Below, in pieces: positions 52,243 through 63,105 of a stretch of 64,000 bases of DNA. The stretch covers positions 39,096,966 to 39,160,965 of the forward strand of contig JAPXFY010000016.1 in the NCBI GenBank assembly GCA_030674185.1. Direction: 5' to 3'. The DNA is from Monoplex corrugatus (Eukaryota > Mollusca > Gastropoda > Littorinimorpha > Ranellidae). Numbering within the stretch: the first letter of the stretch is position 1; every line of letters begins with the position of its first letter. Below the pieces are notes generated by a model. The model saw only the letters and a list, made by a program, of their open reading frames with translations. It made no database searches and was not told the origin of the DNA. A program made the translations under genes and the position numbers.

Positions 52243-52480
52243 TGCGCACACACACACACACAGACACAGACACCACACACACACACACACACACACACAT
52301 ACCCAAGCCCCTCCCCCCCCCCACACACACACATACACGCACGCACACACACATACGCACACACACACACATGCACACAAACACGCACACACACACATAC
52401 ATACATACACGGATGCACATGCACATGTATGCACACACACATATAACGCACACTTACAAACACATTGACACACACACTCA
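52243..52480. repeat. (AC)n-rich microsatellite
   Basis: Interrupted AC, ATAC and ACGC units with a C run at 52313-52321. Confidence 0.93.
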
Positions 52481-52689
52481 TGCGTGCACACGACAAACCC
52501 AGAAAGCACAACCTAATAACACAACACAATCTACAAAATACATCTGCAGCACGGAAGGACCATTGAGGAAGTGGGAATTAACATAATGCTGGAAATGAAA
52601 TGTTCTGAGATTGGATTTGAATGACAATAGTGATAGACTGTGTCAAACAGTGAAAGGCAATTCATAAGTTCCTGATTTTAACAACAGAC

Positions 52690-52979
52690 AAATTATGCAA
52701 AACATTCATACTGTTCCACCATAAAACATGTATAGATCTCCTGCATTTATATACCATGAAAGTATTGAAACATGCACAGATCTCTTACAAGTTACATTCA
52801 TACTGTCCTACCATGAAACTTGTCTAGACCTCCTACATACTGTCCTACCAAGAAACTTGTATCTGGACCTCTTACATATATGCTGTCCTACCATGAAACA
52901 TGCATAGATCTCCTACATTCATACTGTCCCATCAGAAAACATGTACAGGCCTCATACATTCATACTGTCCAACTACAAA

Positions 52980-53016
<37 letters not shown>

Positions 53017-53105
53017 TAATATATAAATTATATAAATCTCCTACAGTCCTAGTCCTACATTCGTGCTGTCCTACCATGAAACATGCGTAGATTTACTACC
53101 AACAT
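52690..53105. repeat. degenerate minisatellite, ~40-50 base unit
   Basis: Units with CATACTGTCCTACCATGAAAC and ATGTATAGATCTCCTACATT recur about eight times, interrupted by a TA run at 52985-53010. Confidence 0.75.
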
Positions 53106-53314
53106 TAGTAGTAGTACTGTCACACCATTTAACATCCAGTCAAAAAAGAAACTTGTGTTAGATGATCTGCGTCATGCCTTATGGATGGAAGAAACTCAAG
53201 AAGCATTCGCGAAAAGAGAGAGGCAGTATAGGAAAAAGTTGAAAAAGCCTCTGGGTGATCTGGAGGATTGAATTTGATATTGGAGGGAAGTGGAGATGAC
53301 TTGGTAGCACCATA

Positions 53315-53385
<71 letters not shown>

Positions 53386-53650
53386 CACACATATCCAATA
53401 CACACATACACAAACACACATGCCTACAGACACACATACACATACAGACACATGTATACACACAGTGACACACATGCACACACACATACAATATACATGT
53501 GTATTAAGCACAAACACACATCCAACACACACACACACACGCTCACAGACACACATACACAGACACACACACACATATATATACACATACCCACACCCAC
53601 ACCCACACCAACACACACACACACACACACACATACACACACACACACAG
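53315..53650. repeat. (AC)n microsatellites
   Basis: AC blocks at 53315-53385 and 53525-53650, with degenerate AC-rich sequence between. Confidence 0.93.
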
Positions 53651-53947
53651 TGCAGGCTCACATCTAGACTTATCTACATACCACCTAGTGTGTACATGAT
53701 CATTTGGCAAAGGAGCTGTTTAACTCTCCCATGCATTTTGCATCTATACGCATAAGTTGTAAATCTGTCCCAGTCCTAACCCTTAACCTATAGATAGATC
53801 CCATTAGTTTTCGCCGTGAATAAACAGCCATTTCTGCTGGTCCTAGTGATGAAAGTTTGAGGACAGGCTAGGGTTGTAGCTGGGGTTAAATTTGCATTAG
53901 TATTGTCAGAAATACAGAAGTCCACCTGTAACATTTACCAACAATTT

Positions 53948-54050
53948 GAGGTCACAATCATACACATGAATACACACATACACATTCTGCACAGTCACAG
54001 AGGTCACAATCATACACATGAATACACACATACACATTCTGCACAGTCAC
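53948..54050. repeat. 52-base direct duplication
   Basis: GAGGTCACAATCATACACAT, then GAATACACACATACACATTC, then TGCACAGTCACA, occurs twice in tandem. Confidence 0.9.
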
Positions 54051-54199
54051 AACTCACATACACTGACATCCTGAATGTGGACCTGTAAGTAGGACTACTG
54101 CTGAGCGAGCATGTTATGTAATGTAGGCATACCTAGTATTACAAGTACTGAAGAGCAAGTACATACCCTAGTTAGTATAGGCCTACAATAACAATTCCG

Positions 54200-54280
54200 A
54201 ATGTACACACACACACACACACACACTCTCTCTCTCTCGCACAACACACACACACACACACACACCACACACATGTGCGC
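54200..54280. repeat. (AC)n / (CT)n microsatellite
   Basis: AC, CT and AC blocks. Confidence 0.9.
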
Positions 54281-54745
54281 GTGTGAGCGGGTAACTCACG
54301 TGCACGATGACAGTCACTGACTTGAGGACGTAGTGAGGTTGGATCACCGTAAACCGCTAAACATCATGATTATCAACGATCAACGACTCGAACGAGAGAA
54401 CCGTGAACGACCTTGGTCAAGTTGGTGGTTTATTCTCATTCACTATTCAGTCTTGAATTTCATTCGCGTAACACTCTTTAAAGCCTCTTCACACACATAA
54501 TGCACTACCTGGCACAGCAATGCCAATGACGATACACCCACACCGGTACACTGCATGTAAAGGTCACATTGTTCAGGCAACAACGGACTGAGTGACGCAA
54601 CCAGCGTGGAATATGTCAACAAGGCCAAATGCGCCAGAAGGCACATGGAGCCATGGCAAGGGAGGTAACTCTGTAAGCTCTTACACAGGAAATCACTGAA
54701 TAACTTCTCTTCCACACTTCGATAAAATTACTACTCTGAGACAAG
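54281..54745. other. intergenic, nothing recognised
   Basis: GC content is closer to coding DNA than in neighbours. The 90-codon minus frame at 54443-54715 has no recognisable motif. It could be an unrecognised exon. Confidence 0.3.
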
Positions 54746-54747
54746 AC

Positions 54748-55080
54748 TGATGAGTTTGGAGTTCGACATTTATTCGAGAGGGATTTTTCGCATTCGGACA
54801 ATTCCATATGCGCACCACCTATATCAACCAGCAGTTGTCTGGCAGACTTCCTGAGCATGCACAAAACTGTATGTGCTGGCAAGGTCTTGCGGGAGAGGAG
54901 ATGGGGAGGAGACAGACCTATAATTAAGCATTAAGCTGATACACCAGCAGAATGACAAACATTTAATCAAGACGGGCAGTGCATAGTCAAGTTTATAATG
55001 CTGTGGGCTGGGATATGAACTCAAAGAGATCAGATCTTAAATCCACAGCATTATCAAAAGAATCAACCAGCCCAGATTAA
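54748..55080 (-). mobile_element. SINE-A copy
   Basis: TTCGGACAATTCCATATGCG, AACTGTATGTGCTGGCAAGG and ATACACCAGCAGAATGAC lead to the head side GGGCTGGGATATGAACTCAA and ATCAGATCTTAAATCCACAG. Confidence 0.7.
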
Positions 55081-55085
55081 AAGCG

Positions 55086-55158
55086 TGGCCCGCTCTCATT
55101 TTGAACCCGCAGACCCTCCATCATGAGCACAACGCTCTAACAACTGAGCTAATGGGAC
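55086..55158 (-). pseudogene. tRNA-like pseudogene (CAT in the anticodon position)
   Basis: The minus strand reads GTCCCATTAGCTCAGTTGTT, AGAGCGTTGTGCTCATGATG, GAGGGTCTGCGGGTTCAAAA. The D arm pairs perfectly (GCTC...GAGC) and the T-loop TTCAAAA is close to consensus. The acceptor, anticodon and T stems contain mismatches. It looks like a decayed tRNA-Met-type gene or a lone SINE head. Confidence 0.5.
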
Positions 55159-55242
55159 ATACCTGAACACAAGTGTTTGAAGGTTACTACTAGTAGGCCT
55201 ACTCTCTCACAATTCTGTCAGACAAAAAAAATTGCAAACATT

Positions 55243-55246
55243 CTTT

Positions 55247-55292
<46 letters not shown>
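55243..55292. repeat. (AC)n microsatellite
   Basis: About 48 bases of AC. Confidence 0.95.
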
Positions 55293-55296
<4 letters not shown>

Positions 55297-55424
55297 GGGA
55301 GACAGCTGAAGTGATTGGGATATAGGCCTATAAAACTTTCCACGAAACTCTGTGTGTGTGTGTGTGTGTGTAAACTTCAGTAAACTGTTCACTGTTCAAA
55401 ATAATGAAAGACAACTTGACCAAG

Positions 55425-55530
55425 AGCACTAACAATTGTGAAAAAAAGTTTGCTGTTTTTAGTTTGTTTTTTATTCCTCACTAACAATTGTGAAAAAAAA
55501 AGTTTGCTATTTCTTTTTTATTCCTTGAAG
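55425..55530. repeat. tandem duplication of about 60 bases
   Basis: CTAACAATTGTGAAAAAAAG, then TTTGCTGTTTT and TTTTATTCCT, occurs twice. Confidence 0.8.
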
Positions 55531-55864
55531 ATCAATGGAAGTCATCTTTTAATTGACACACTGACTCAAATTTACCCCTAACCTGAATACGTTTTTACAA
55601 AATCTTCATTTATGCCAGTCATGGTATCTGTAATGTGCATAGCAAGATCAAGATTTAAAAAGTGCAAAGAAGTGATTATTGAATTTGACAAATAAAACTA
55701 TGAGTTCTGAAACATGTGAAATGTGCAAACTTGCCAACAAAGAATTGATTGGAAATGAAATGGCTGAAAGACTCATACTATCCTGCGACTACTTACTATG
55801 ACTGCTATAGTAGTAGTAGGCAAAAGTCAGTCAGCGTCGACTATGGAGGATACACTCTAGCATC

Positions 55865-57170
55865 GTGTTGAGTTGAGTTGACGCCTCTGGGGCAGCATTG
55901 GCTGTGGCTGGTATAGCCAATGATGGATGCTTGCCAGGGGGTTGCCTTTACAGGAGCTTGCTTTCTAACCTGACTCTCTTTTCCTCAGCTAAGGTCTGGA
56001 TTTTCTTTTCCAGCAACCTGAGTTGTTTCTAGAGCACACTACGCTATCTGTTGCTGCTGTGTCTTCCCAGCTCTCTGCGTTGATGTCCAGAGCTTTCACA
56101 TCGTACTTGCAGTCGTCTTTGTATCATAGCTGGGGTGGCCAATAGATCTCTTGCCGGAGACTAGTTCACCGTAAAGGATATCCTTTGGCATACATCCTTC
56201 TTCCATCTGGTGCACATGGCCAAGCCATTGCAGCCTGCACTTTCTAAGAACTATCAAAAGATGGTGGGGAGACCAACGCAAGCAAGGACCTCGGCATGTT
56301 TGTTTGTTTGTTGGTTTTTTTTGTGTGTGCTCCATTTGATGCCGAGGATGCAGCGAAGGCAGTACACATGAAAGCTGTTCAGCTTTTGCTCTTATTTGCT
56401 ATATGTTGTCCATGTTTTGCTGCCATACAGTAAAGTGGTGATGATGCAGGCGTTGCACACTGCCATCTTTTGTCGGAGTTGTCACCTTTGGGTTCTCCCA
56501 GACACAAGCAGTAAGTTGGCCAGAAGTTGCTGCAGCCATGCCTATGTGCTTGTTGATCTTGGCATCGAAGGATAGATTGCTGCCCAAGGTATCTGAACTA
56601 GTGGACAACATTAAGTTCATAGTTGTCGATGGTGATGACAGGTGGAGTATCCACATCTTGGCTTAGCACGTTCATTTTTTTCAGGCTGATGGTCAGATCA
56701 GTCTTTGCAGGCTTGAGAAAATCTGTCTATAAGGCACCGCAATTGTTGCTCAGTGTGTGAGGTAACAGCAGTAGCATCAGTAAAGAGCAGGTAATGGCCT
56801 CATGCACCTTTGTCTTTGCTTTCAGTCTTGCGAGGTTGAAGAGTCTCCTGTCAGATCTGGTGAGTAGGTGCACTCCTGTTGAAGTCCTGAAAGCATGCTT
56901 CAGGAGAACAGAAAAAATTGAGGCCAAAGGGCTCATACATACATGGTTCCCTCATACTGGACGGTTGCCTTCACATCATCTCATCTCTCTGTCGCCATGA
57001 TCGGAGGTAGAAGCTGCACTTGATGTCGCAAGTCTTCTCCAGTTCACACAATTTAGACATCTGTGAGCGACTTCCTGGATCCCCAGACCACAGACATCAG
57101 CAATGTTGTTGAAGTAGGAGGTGTGCAGTATCCCTTTCTTCTCCTCAACTCAGCATTATTTTCAGGGTAG
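55865..57170 (-). mobile_element. LINE-Z-like copy, heavily decayed
   Basis: Minus-strand pieces in order: FRTSTGVHLLTRSDRRLFNL with ARLKAKTKV (compare GFRYRTDGRLLNALRLQAKTKV in LINE-Z), then LGSNLSFDAKINKHIG, then LQWLGHVHQMEEGCMPKDIL with YGELVSGKRSIG. The FADD region is destroyed and every segment is in a different frame. An older relative of the 46.1-48.5 kb element. Confidence 0.75.
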
Positions 57171-57229
57171 ATTGGTATCTGATTGTGCAACAGATGACAA
57201 GCAGAGGTTACTCACCCAGATTCTGATGG

Positions 57230-57855
57230 TTTAGTGTACAGCTCTGAGAGTGGTCCACCAATCACATCATCAGCTTTACAGGGTCTTTCATTCCCTCTAT
57301 GATGGCAGACTTTAGATGAACAGTCTTGCTTTGTGTGATGCCTTTCTTCTTGAAATGAGAGAGAGAGAGAGGTGGAGGATCCATGATCCTATTTTGTCTT
57401 GCCAGTCCCCTCCCGTGATACACGCACACATGCAAGCATGTATGCTGTACCATTACTTTCATCACTGGCCACAAAGTCTGGGACAATGTTTGACAATGCT
57501 ATGGTGATACACCATGGGAATGATAATCATGATGCTGTAGAGTTCCATTCTGGATTAAGTCTGTGTGAAACGTAAGTACTCTACGCTTCTATTCACAACA
57601 CATCCTGGAGTAAACCAGGCCTGACAGGATTAACAAATCTGCTGTGTTGCTCAGGAAATGAGCAAAACCCTCAATGATACATCTGTGAAGTGGATGCAAC
57701 TCAACTGTGCAGTTTCACATTCCTAAAAATACCCATAGCATATTCATTTGTGGGTAGGAACTGGTTGGGGCTGAAAAATCCCACAATGATTTTGAGAAAA
57801 CTGATTGAATTCCAACTCACAATCTTACCCATTGCACGATCGTGACTATTATACG
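57230..57855. other. intergenic, nothing recognised
   Basis: A short (GA)n at 57357-57372 is the only simple feature. Confidence 0.4.
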
Positions 57856-57859
57856 TGTT

Positions 57860-58515
57860 TTCCTTTAACTTACATATTGTATGTATCCCTCACGCAAAAT
57901 AACAGCAAATGGCACAATCTTGAGACAGATTGATAGGTTTAAATATCTGGGAACTGTCATTTCACCAGACGGCAGATGCACATCAGAAATAGCCAGCAGA
58001 ATCGGCCAAGTCAAAACAGCATTCAAGAAGATGAAAAGCATTCTTACCAACAAATGCTTATCAGTTAACATCAGGAAGAGTTCTTGAATGTTATGTAGAA
58101 GCGATTACGTTATACAGTTGTGAGGCACGGACAGTCAACAAGCAAAGCCAGAACAAGATAGAGGCAGCTGAGATTAGTTTCTAAGAAGAATTTTGAGAGT
58201 TCCATGGACAGCAAAGAAAACAAACGAGACAGTCTTGATGGAGGCAGACACAAGAAGATCATTTATAAGGAAGATTAGGAAAAGACAAGCAACATTTATA
58301 GGCCATTTTATGAGGAAAGAGGAATTGGAACACCTGGTCACAACAGGAAAGCTGGAGAGAAAGGGAGCACCAGGTAGACTGAATACAGAGGGGAAGAAGT
58401 GCTTGCACACAGGAAGAAGTGCTTGCGGCAACAAGGGACAGATGCACATGGAGGGCCATGATTACCTACGCCATGAGGCAAGGCACTTGATGATGATGAT
58501 GATGATGATGATTGT
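57860..58515 (+). mobile_element. LINE-X, ORF2 C-terminus and 3' end
   Basis: Plus-strand frames encode RFKYLGTVISPDGRCTSEIA and KMKSILTNKCLSVNIRKSS. After a frameshift come CYVEAITLYSCEARTV, RILRVPWTAKKTNETVL, IRKIRKRQATFIGHFMRKEE and LEHLVTTGKLERKGAPGR. This is the post-reverse-transcriptase part of a widespread animal LINE group. The 3' end GGGCCATGATTACCTACGCC, then ATGAGGCAAGGCACT(TGATGA)n, is shared with three other sites here. A 19-base duplication (GGAAGAAGTGCTTGC) at 58395-58425 disrupts the C-terminus. Confidence 0.85.
58450..58515 (+). repeat. LINE-X 3' terminus and (TGATGA)n tail
   Basis: The tandem GATGAT tail that defines the end of the element. Confidence 0.8.
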
Positions 58516-58595
58516 ATGTATGCACTACTACGTGTATACATGACAGTCATTTAGTCAATAAGACAGCACCAAACAAGGTTTAGTTTGTACACCGT

Positions 58596-58601
58596 TTTAT
58601 T
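58596..58601 (-). promoter_or_regulatory. possible distal polyadenylation signal
   Basis: AATAAA on the minus strand (TTTATT here). It could serve the zinc-finger gene if its 3'UTR is about 4.5 kb long. Other candidates exist (for example 61241-61246). Speculative. Confidence 0.15.
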
Positions 58602-58845
58602 ACTTCATTTGAACATAAATTCATCAGCTTATGTACAAGAAGTTTGATGTAAGTAAACACTGCTTTCTTTCTTCTGATTCTAGAGCACTGTATCACTTGA
58701 AATTATGAAAACGAAACACAAACCACATTAAACAAAAGTAAAATACTATGAAGTACACAAATCTAAGAAACAAAAAAGAAACCCACAAGGTGAAACTGTA
58801 ATAAGAAGCCCATTTGGTTTTAAGCACATAGACAACACTGGCAAA

Positions 58846-58975
58846 AGCAAGAATCAGAATACAAACAGGAAAAATCCACTAAACTGTAAACATATATCCT
58901 GAATGGAGAAAAATCACTAAACTGCAATATAAATTAAACAACTGTGTGATAAGGGGAGATGAGGGGAGGTTATTC
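58846..58975 (+). repeat. duplicated segment, copy 1
   Basis: CAGAATACAAACAGGAAAAA, TCCTGAATGGAGAAAAATCA and GTGTGATAAGGGGAGATGAG recur at 59953-60090, about 1.1 kb away, with over 90 percent identity by eye. Confidence 0.85.
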
Positions 58976-59160
58976 GACAGAACATGGGTATACATACAAG
59001 CTATTCTACAGAGACAACCTACAGGTTCAAATTTTCTCTATTTCAAACCAGTGGGACAGTTTGGGTTACTAATGTCTTAGAAACATATCAGTATACCTTC
59101 ACTATGTGGTCAAAGTTTCCAACAAAGCAAGATGGATGCCTGCACACATAGTCCAGAAAT

Positions 59161-59183
59161 CCCCCCCCCCCCCCCCCCCCCCC
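59161..59183. repeat. poly-C run
   Basis: About 22 consecutive C. Confidence 0.95.
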
Positions 59184-59244
59184 TTCAATGCCTGGTTATT
59201 CCCCAACTAAACTGAAACATCTGAACACTGGACTGAGAATGAGA

Positions 59245-59312
59245 CGCAGTTAACACTTTCGCTCTCTTACACTGTTCACCAACTTCCTGCAGGTTAAGAA
59301 TGAAAGGGTTAA
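59245..59312. repeat. palindromic MITE-like repeat, copy 8 (short)
   Basis: TTAACACTTTCGCTCTC pairs with GAATGAAAGGGTTAA around CTTCCTGCAGG. Confidence 0.65.
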
Positions 59313-59449
59313 GATCCATGTGATAGGCACAACAGCCACAATGACAACAACATTACCGGGGATAACGATAGCAACAACAACTGCAGCGCAGATAATACAG
59401 CATTTAGTTGCAAGCCACATGGCCTAATCACACTGGTCCTGGGTATATC

Positions 59450-59550
59450 AAATAAGATCAAAACGATGTCAAATCAAGATTAAATTTCTCTCTCATTAAT
59501 GCACACACATATACATATATATGATCAAAACAAGTCAAACTAAATTCAAA

Positions 59551-59630
<80 letters not shown>

Positions 59631-59764
59631 ACACACACACACGTACACACACACACAGTTACATCAAATAATATCAAATCATGTTCAATCAAATTTTTCT
59701 CTCTCTCAATCTCATACACGTATGCATGGGGCACACCCACATATACCCACATGTACGCGCATGT

Positions 59765-59824
<60 letters not shown>

Positions 59825-59940
59825 ACATCAAATGATATCAAATCATGATCAATCAAATTTTTCTCTGACTCATACATGTATGCATGGGGGCACACCTACA
59901 TAATTATACCCACATGTATGCTCACACACACACACACACA
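59450..59940. repeat. ~165-base tandem repeat, about 3 copies, with embedded (CT)n(AC)n
   Basis: Each copy contains TCAAATCATGATCAATCAAA, TTTCTCT runs, ATACATGTATGCATGGGG and an AC tract. Confidence 0.8.
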
Positions 59941-59952
59941 CAAAAACACAGA

Positions 59953-60090
59953 CAAAAGCAAGAATCAAAATACAAACAGGAAAAATCCACTAAACTGTTA
60001 AATATATAATATCCTGAATGGAGAAAAATCACTAAACTGCAATATATAAATGAAACTACTGTGTGATAAGGGGAGATGAGGGGAACGAAT
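59953..60090 (+). repeat. duplicated segment, copy 2
   Basis: Partner of 58846-58975; see that entry for shared blocks. Confidence 0.85.
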
Positions 60091-60099
60091 GTACACACA

Positions 60100-62075
60100 C
60101 ACAAACACATCGATATGCATAAAATTAGATTTCAAATCCAACACAAATATGTAAACACAACAAAGAAACAAATGTACATGAACATTTTACAAAACTCAAA
60201 AATGTTTCAGAAATGAAAATAGGAGAAAGAGGCACAATTGACTTTATGTCGTTCAGCCTTTCAAGGCTAATGTGATCTGCATTCCACGCACTGTGATAAG
60301 AATCTCAACAAACTTACTAACTTAACTTGCATACATGGTCATGTATAACGTAGCATTATTCCTCGCTGAACAAAAATCATTTTCATTTCCTTTGGGTTAC
60401 TAATAAAATGGCAGTTTTCACATAGCATACTTTTCATGGATACAATGAACAAACAGTAAAAAAATAAACAAACACACACTTTAAGTTAACGTAAAGTAAA
60501 TTAACACTAATCTAGCCAAATACATGTTAAACAGTTTCAGCTGTGTATAAGCAAAGTCCACTTTTCTTAGCAATAGTCATTAATGAAATACATAACACTT
60601 AACGTTATAAATCAAAAGATTGCGCTGTACACAAGCAACAATTTCCTATCTCATATTTTCACCTGGCAACACAACACCCCCTAAACACTATAAAAGTTCT
60701 CCCCCAAATAGAAATAATACAAAAAGCTGCATTGAAGTTATTTGAACATTCTGTTCTTAGTAATAAGAACAGTTCTGGTCATGGAAAGCACCACTATTAA
60801 CATTTCTTGATGTCAAAGCATTTAATGTTTTATCGTACAATTTACATGGTACATAATACAACATTCAGTATATACTGCCTCATTACATGGCCTGTTCATG
60901 TTACTGGTATCTACCTTGGTCATTACTATCACCATATAATATATGGACTCTTCTGTCAATCCAGGTAGGCCCACCAGCATCTTACACTACAGACATCAGA
61001 GTTAAAGTACAGTTACTGAGTTAAGTTTGCAGATAATACTAGTAACAATATGAAGCTTGAAAAACAAAAAAAATTTGTCGATTACTAATACTATTACCCA
61101 CTTTTTAAAACTAAAGGTTGCATTTTTTGTACCAGTAATATGATGCTTGAATTAAAATTCATCAATGACAACTATTTTAATTAAAATTCATCAATGACTA
61201 TTTTCCATTTCCTAAACAGCTTACTTAAGTTATTAACACTTTATTGTTATTTCATGTATCCTTCTACCAATATACTTATGCTATCTTTTTTATTATCTTG
61301 TGTGCTTTCCATATTAGCACTGACATGTACTTAGAAAACTGTATTGTTCAGATTTCTTTATTTTTGTTCAGACGCCATGCAATTATATACATGTATATTA
61401 TACATCTGTGTTTTTCCTCTGAACTAAAACAAGTAAGATATACGTACACTTCATTATATTCGGGGCTGCCAATCCCAAAATCGTGTTTTCAGGAAGAAGG
61501 ATCTCTAAAGTCATGAACATGGCTCACACATTAAAAAACAAATCCCAAACATTATTTGACAGAAATCATTCACTCTTCTAATGAGAACAACGAAGATTTC
61601 ATAAAGCAGATTCAGCAATGATCGACAGCGCGTTCATTTACTGCACATCAACTTCACCCAACATCAGAAGTTGGTGCTGTTCTTCCGAAGTAACTTTGGT
61701 TGATATTATTGGAAAGCTCGGAACAGTTTACAGAAAACTGTACTTGTGTTCTAAAATGACTCACAGAAAAATAAAGGTGATTGCACTTTTCATATTTTTC
61801 CGGAATGGTTGATAAATCACCACATTTCTGGAATACAATGCTCATTTTGATGTGAACCCAAAACAAATACAAGCTTACAGTTAATGTAGGCAGCCCTGCA
61901 CACTGTATTTCATGTTGTCCTTACTGCTATAGCTGCATGCTCGATACCTAGTTAACTCCTTCGACTTGAATTTTTCAACTTCTTTGACTTGGGAAAAATG
62001 CCTCATCTATGCTCACTTGAATTTTACCTAGTAATTTCAAGAAAATGATATGTAAGTGAAAATAAGAATTTTATG
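60100..62075. other. AT-rich region, possibly 3'UTR of the zinc-finger gene
   Basis: About 2 kb is largely free of the simple repeats that dominate the rest of the window, with several short AT-rich motifs and a 30-base direct duplication at 61153-61203. Long repeat-poor AT-rich sequence downstream of a stop codon is compatible with a long 3'UTR on the minus strand, but nothing proves it. Confidence 0.3.
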
Positions 62076-62079
62076 CTGC

Positions 62080-62575
62080 TTGATTTGGCCTGTTGTCACA
62101 TACGGATGTGAAGCCTGGACCTTGAAGAAAGATGATGAAAATAAAATAAACACAGCAGAAATGTGGTTCTACAGGCATCTTCTCAGAGTAAAATGGACCT
62201 GTAGACAAAAGAACCAGTGAAAACGTGCTAAAGGAATTAGCTGTCCAATGTAAAATGCTCCCAGAGATAACAAAAGAAAATTGAAGTATATATTGGGCAC
62301 AAGAACAGAAACACAAGAATCGACTTGATGACATCAGTCCTGTAGGGGAGAGTTGAGGCAAAGAGAAAACAAGGAAGGCCAGCAAAATCCTTCATGGACA
62401 ATATCGCTGACACCTGCAAACTGGGGCTCCATGACATCATACATAGGAGCAGAGACCATGTCACCTGGCGATCCTTCATGATAAAGAGTGGAGCTGCCAC
62501 CATCGTCCACAGCGATGGAGATGGATGATGATGATGATGGTGATGGTGATGATGATGATGATGATATGTAAGTCA
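62080..62575 (+). mobile_element. LINE-Y, ORF2 C-terminus and 3' end
   Basis: The plus frame reads PVVTYGCEAWTLKKDDENKI, then NTAEMWFYRHLLRVKWT, followed by decayed sequence. The 3' end has GACAATATCGCTGACACCTG, ATGACATCATACATAGGAGC and ACAGCGATGGAGATGGATGA, with a (TGATGG/TGATGA)n tail. It matches 26600-26965 and 28935-29095. Confidence 0.8.
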
Positions 62576-62621
62576 GCACCGATTCATATTTAGAGTTGTT
62601 ACTTCCATGTTCGACTTTTTA

Positions 62622-62718
62622 AAATTCAACTCTTTAGCTTTCTTTGTAACGCCCTCATCCTATCCATCAACTTTCTGTAGGAAAATGGTAGATAAAGTGA
62701 GGGAGTGAAAGGGTTAAG
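62622..62718. repeat. palindromic MITE-like repeat, copy 9
   Basis: CCCTCATCCTATCCATCAAC pairs with GGTAGATAAAGTGAGGG. It ends GAGTGAAAGGGTTAA. Confidence 0.65.
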
Positions 62719-63105
62719 GTGCAGATCTAGGTTCCACTTCCAGCATGAAAAAAGGCTTAACTGAAAAGTTGGTCAGGTAATGACACAAAAACAATGTAGA
62801 ACTAGAAGACAAATGATGATAGCACTAGATGTCAAATGACGAAAAACAACAAGGTAATAAGTCACATGATGACAAAGAATAAAGTCCACAATGGGATCTT
62901 GCCCCTTCAGGTTAAATGAAGTCACCGAGCCAGAACAATGTCATATTCATTTTACCTGCAGCAAAACTCGTAAGCAGAATGATGTGAATAGCAAAGTTAC
63001 ATGACAAAAGTTTTGGGCATAGCAAAATTTCCTTTCTCTTGAAACATTTGTATAAGGATGCCTAAACAATCTGTAATCTCGAGTCCCAAACTATACACAC
63101 AAAAA

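Noticed and set aside
53083..53271. 62-codon plus frame with a Lys/Glu-rich end
   Set aside because: Short, starts inside a degenerate minisatellite, no recognisable family and no splice support.
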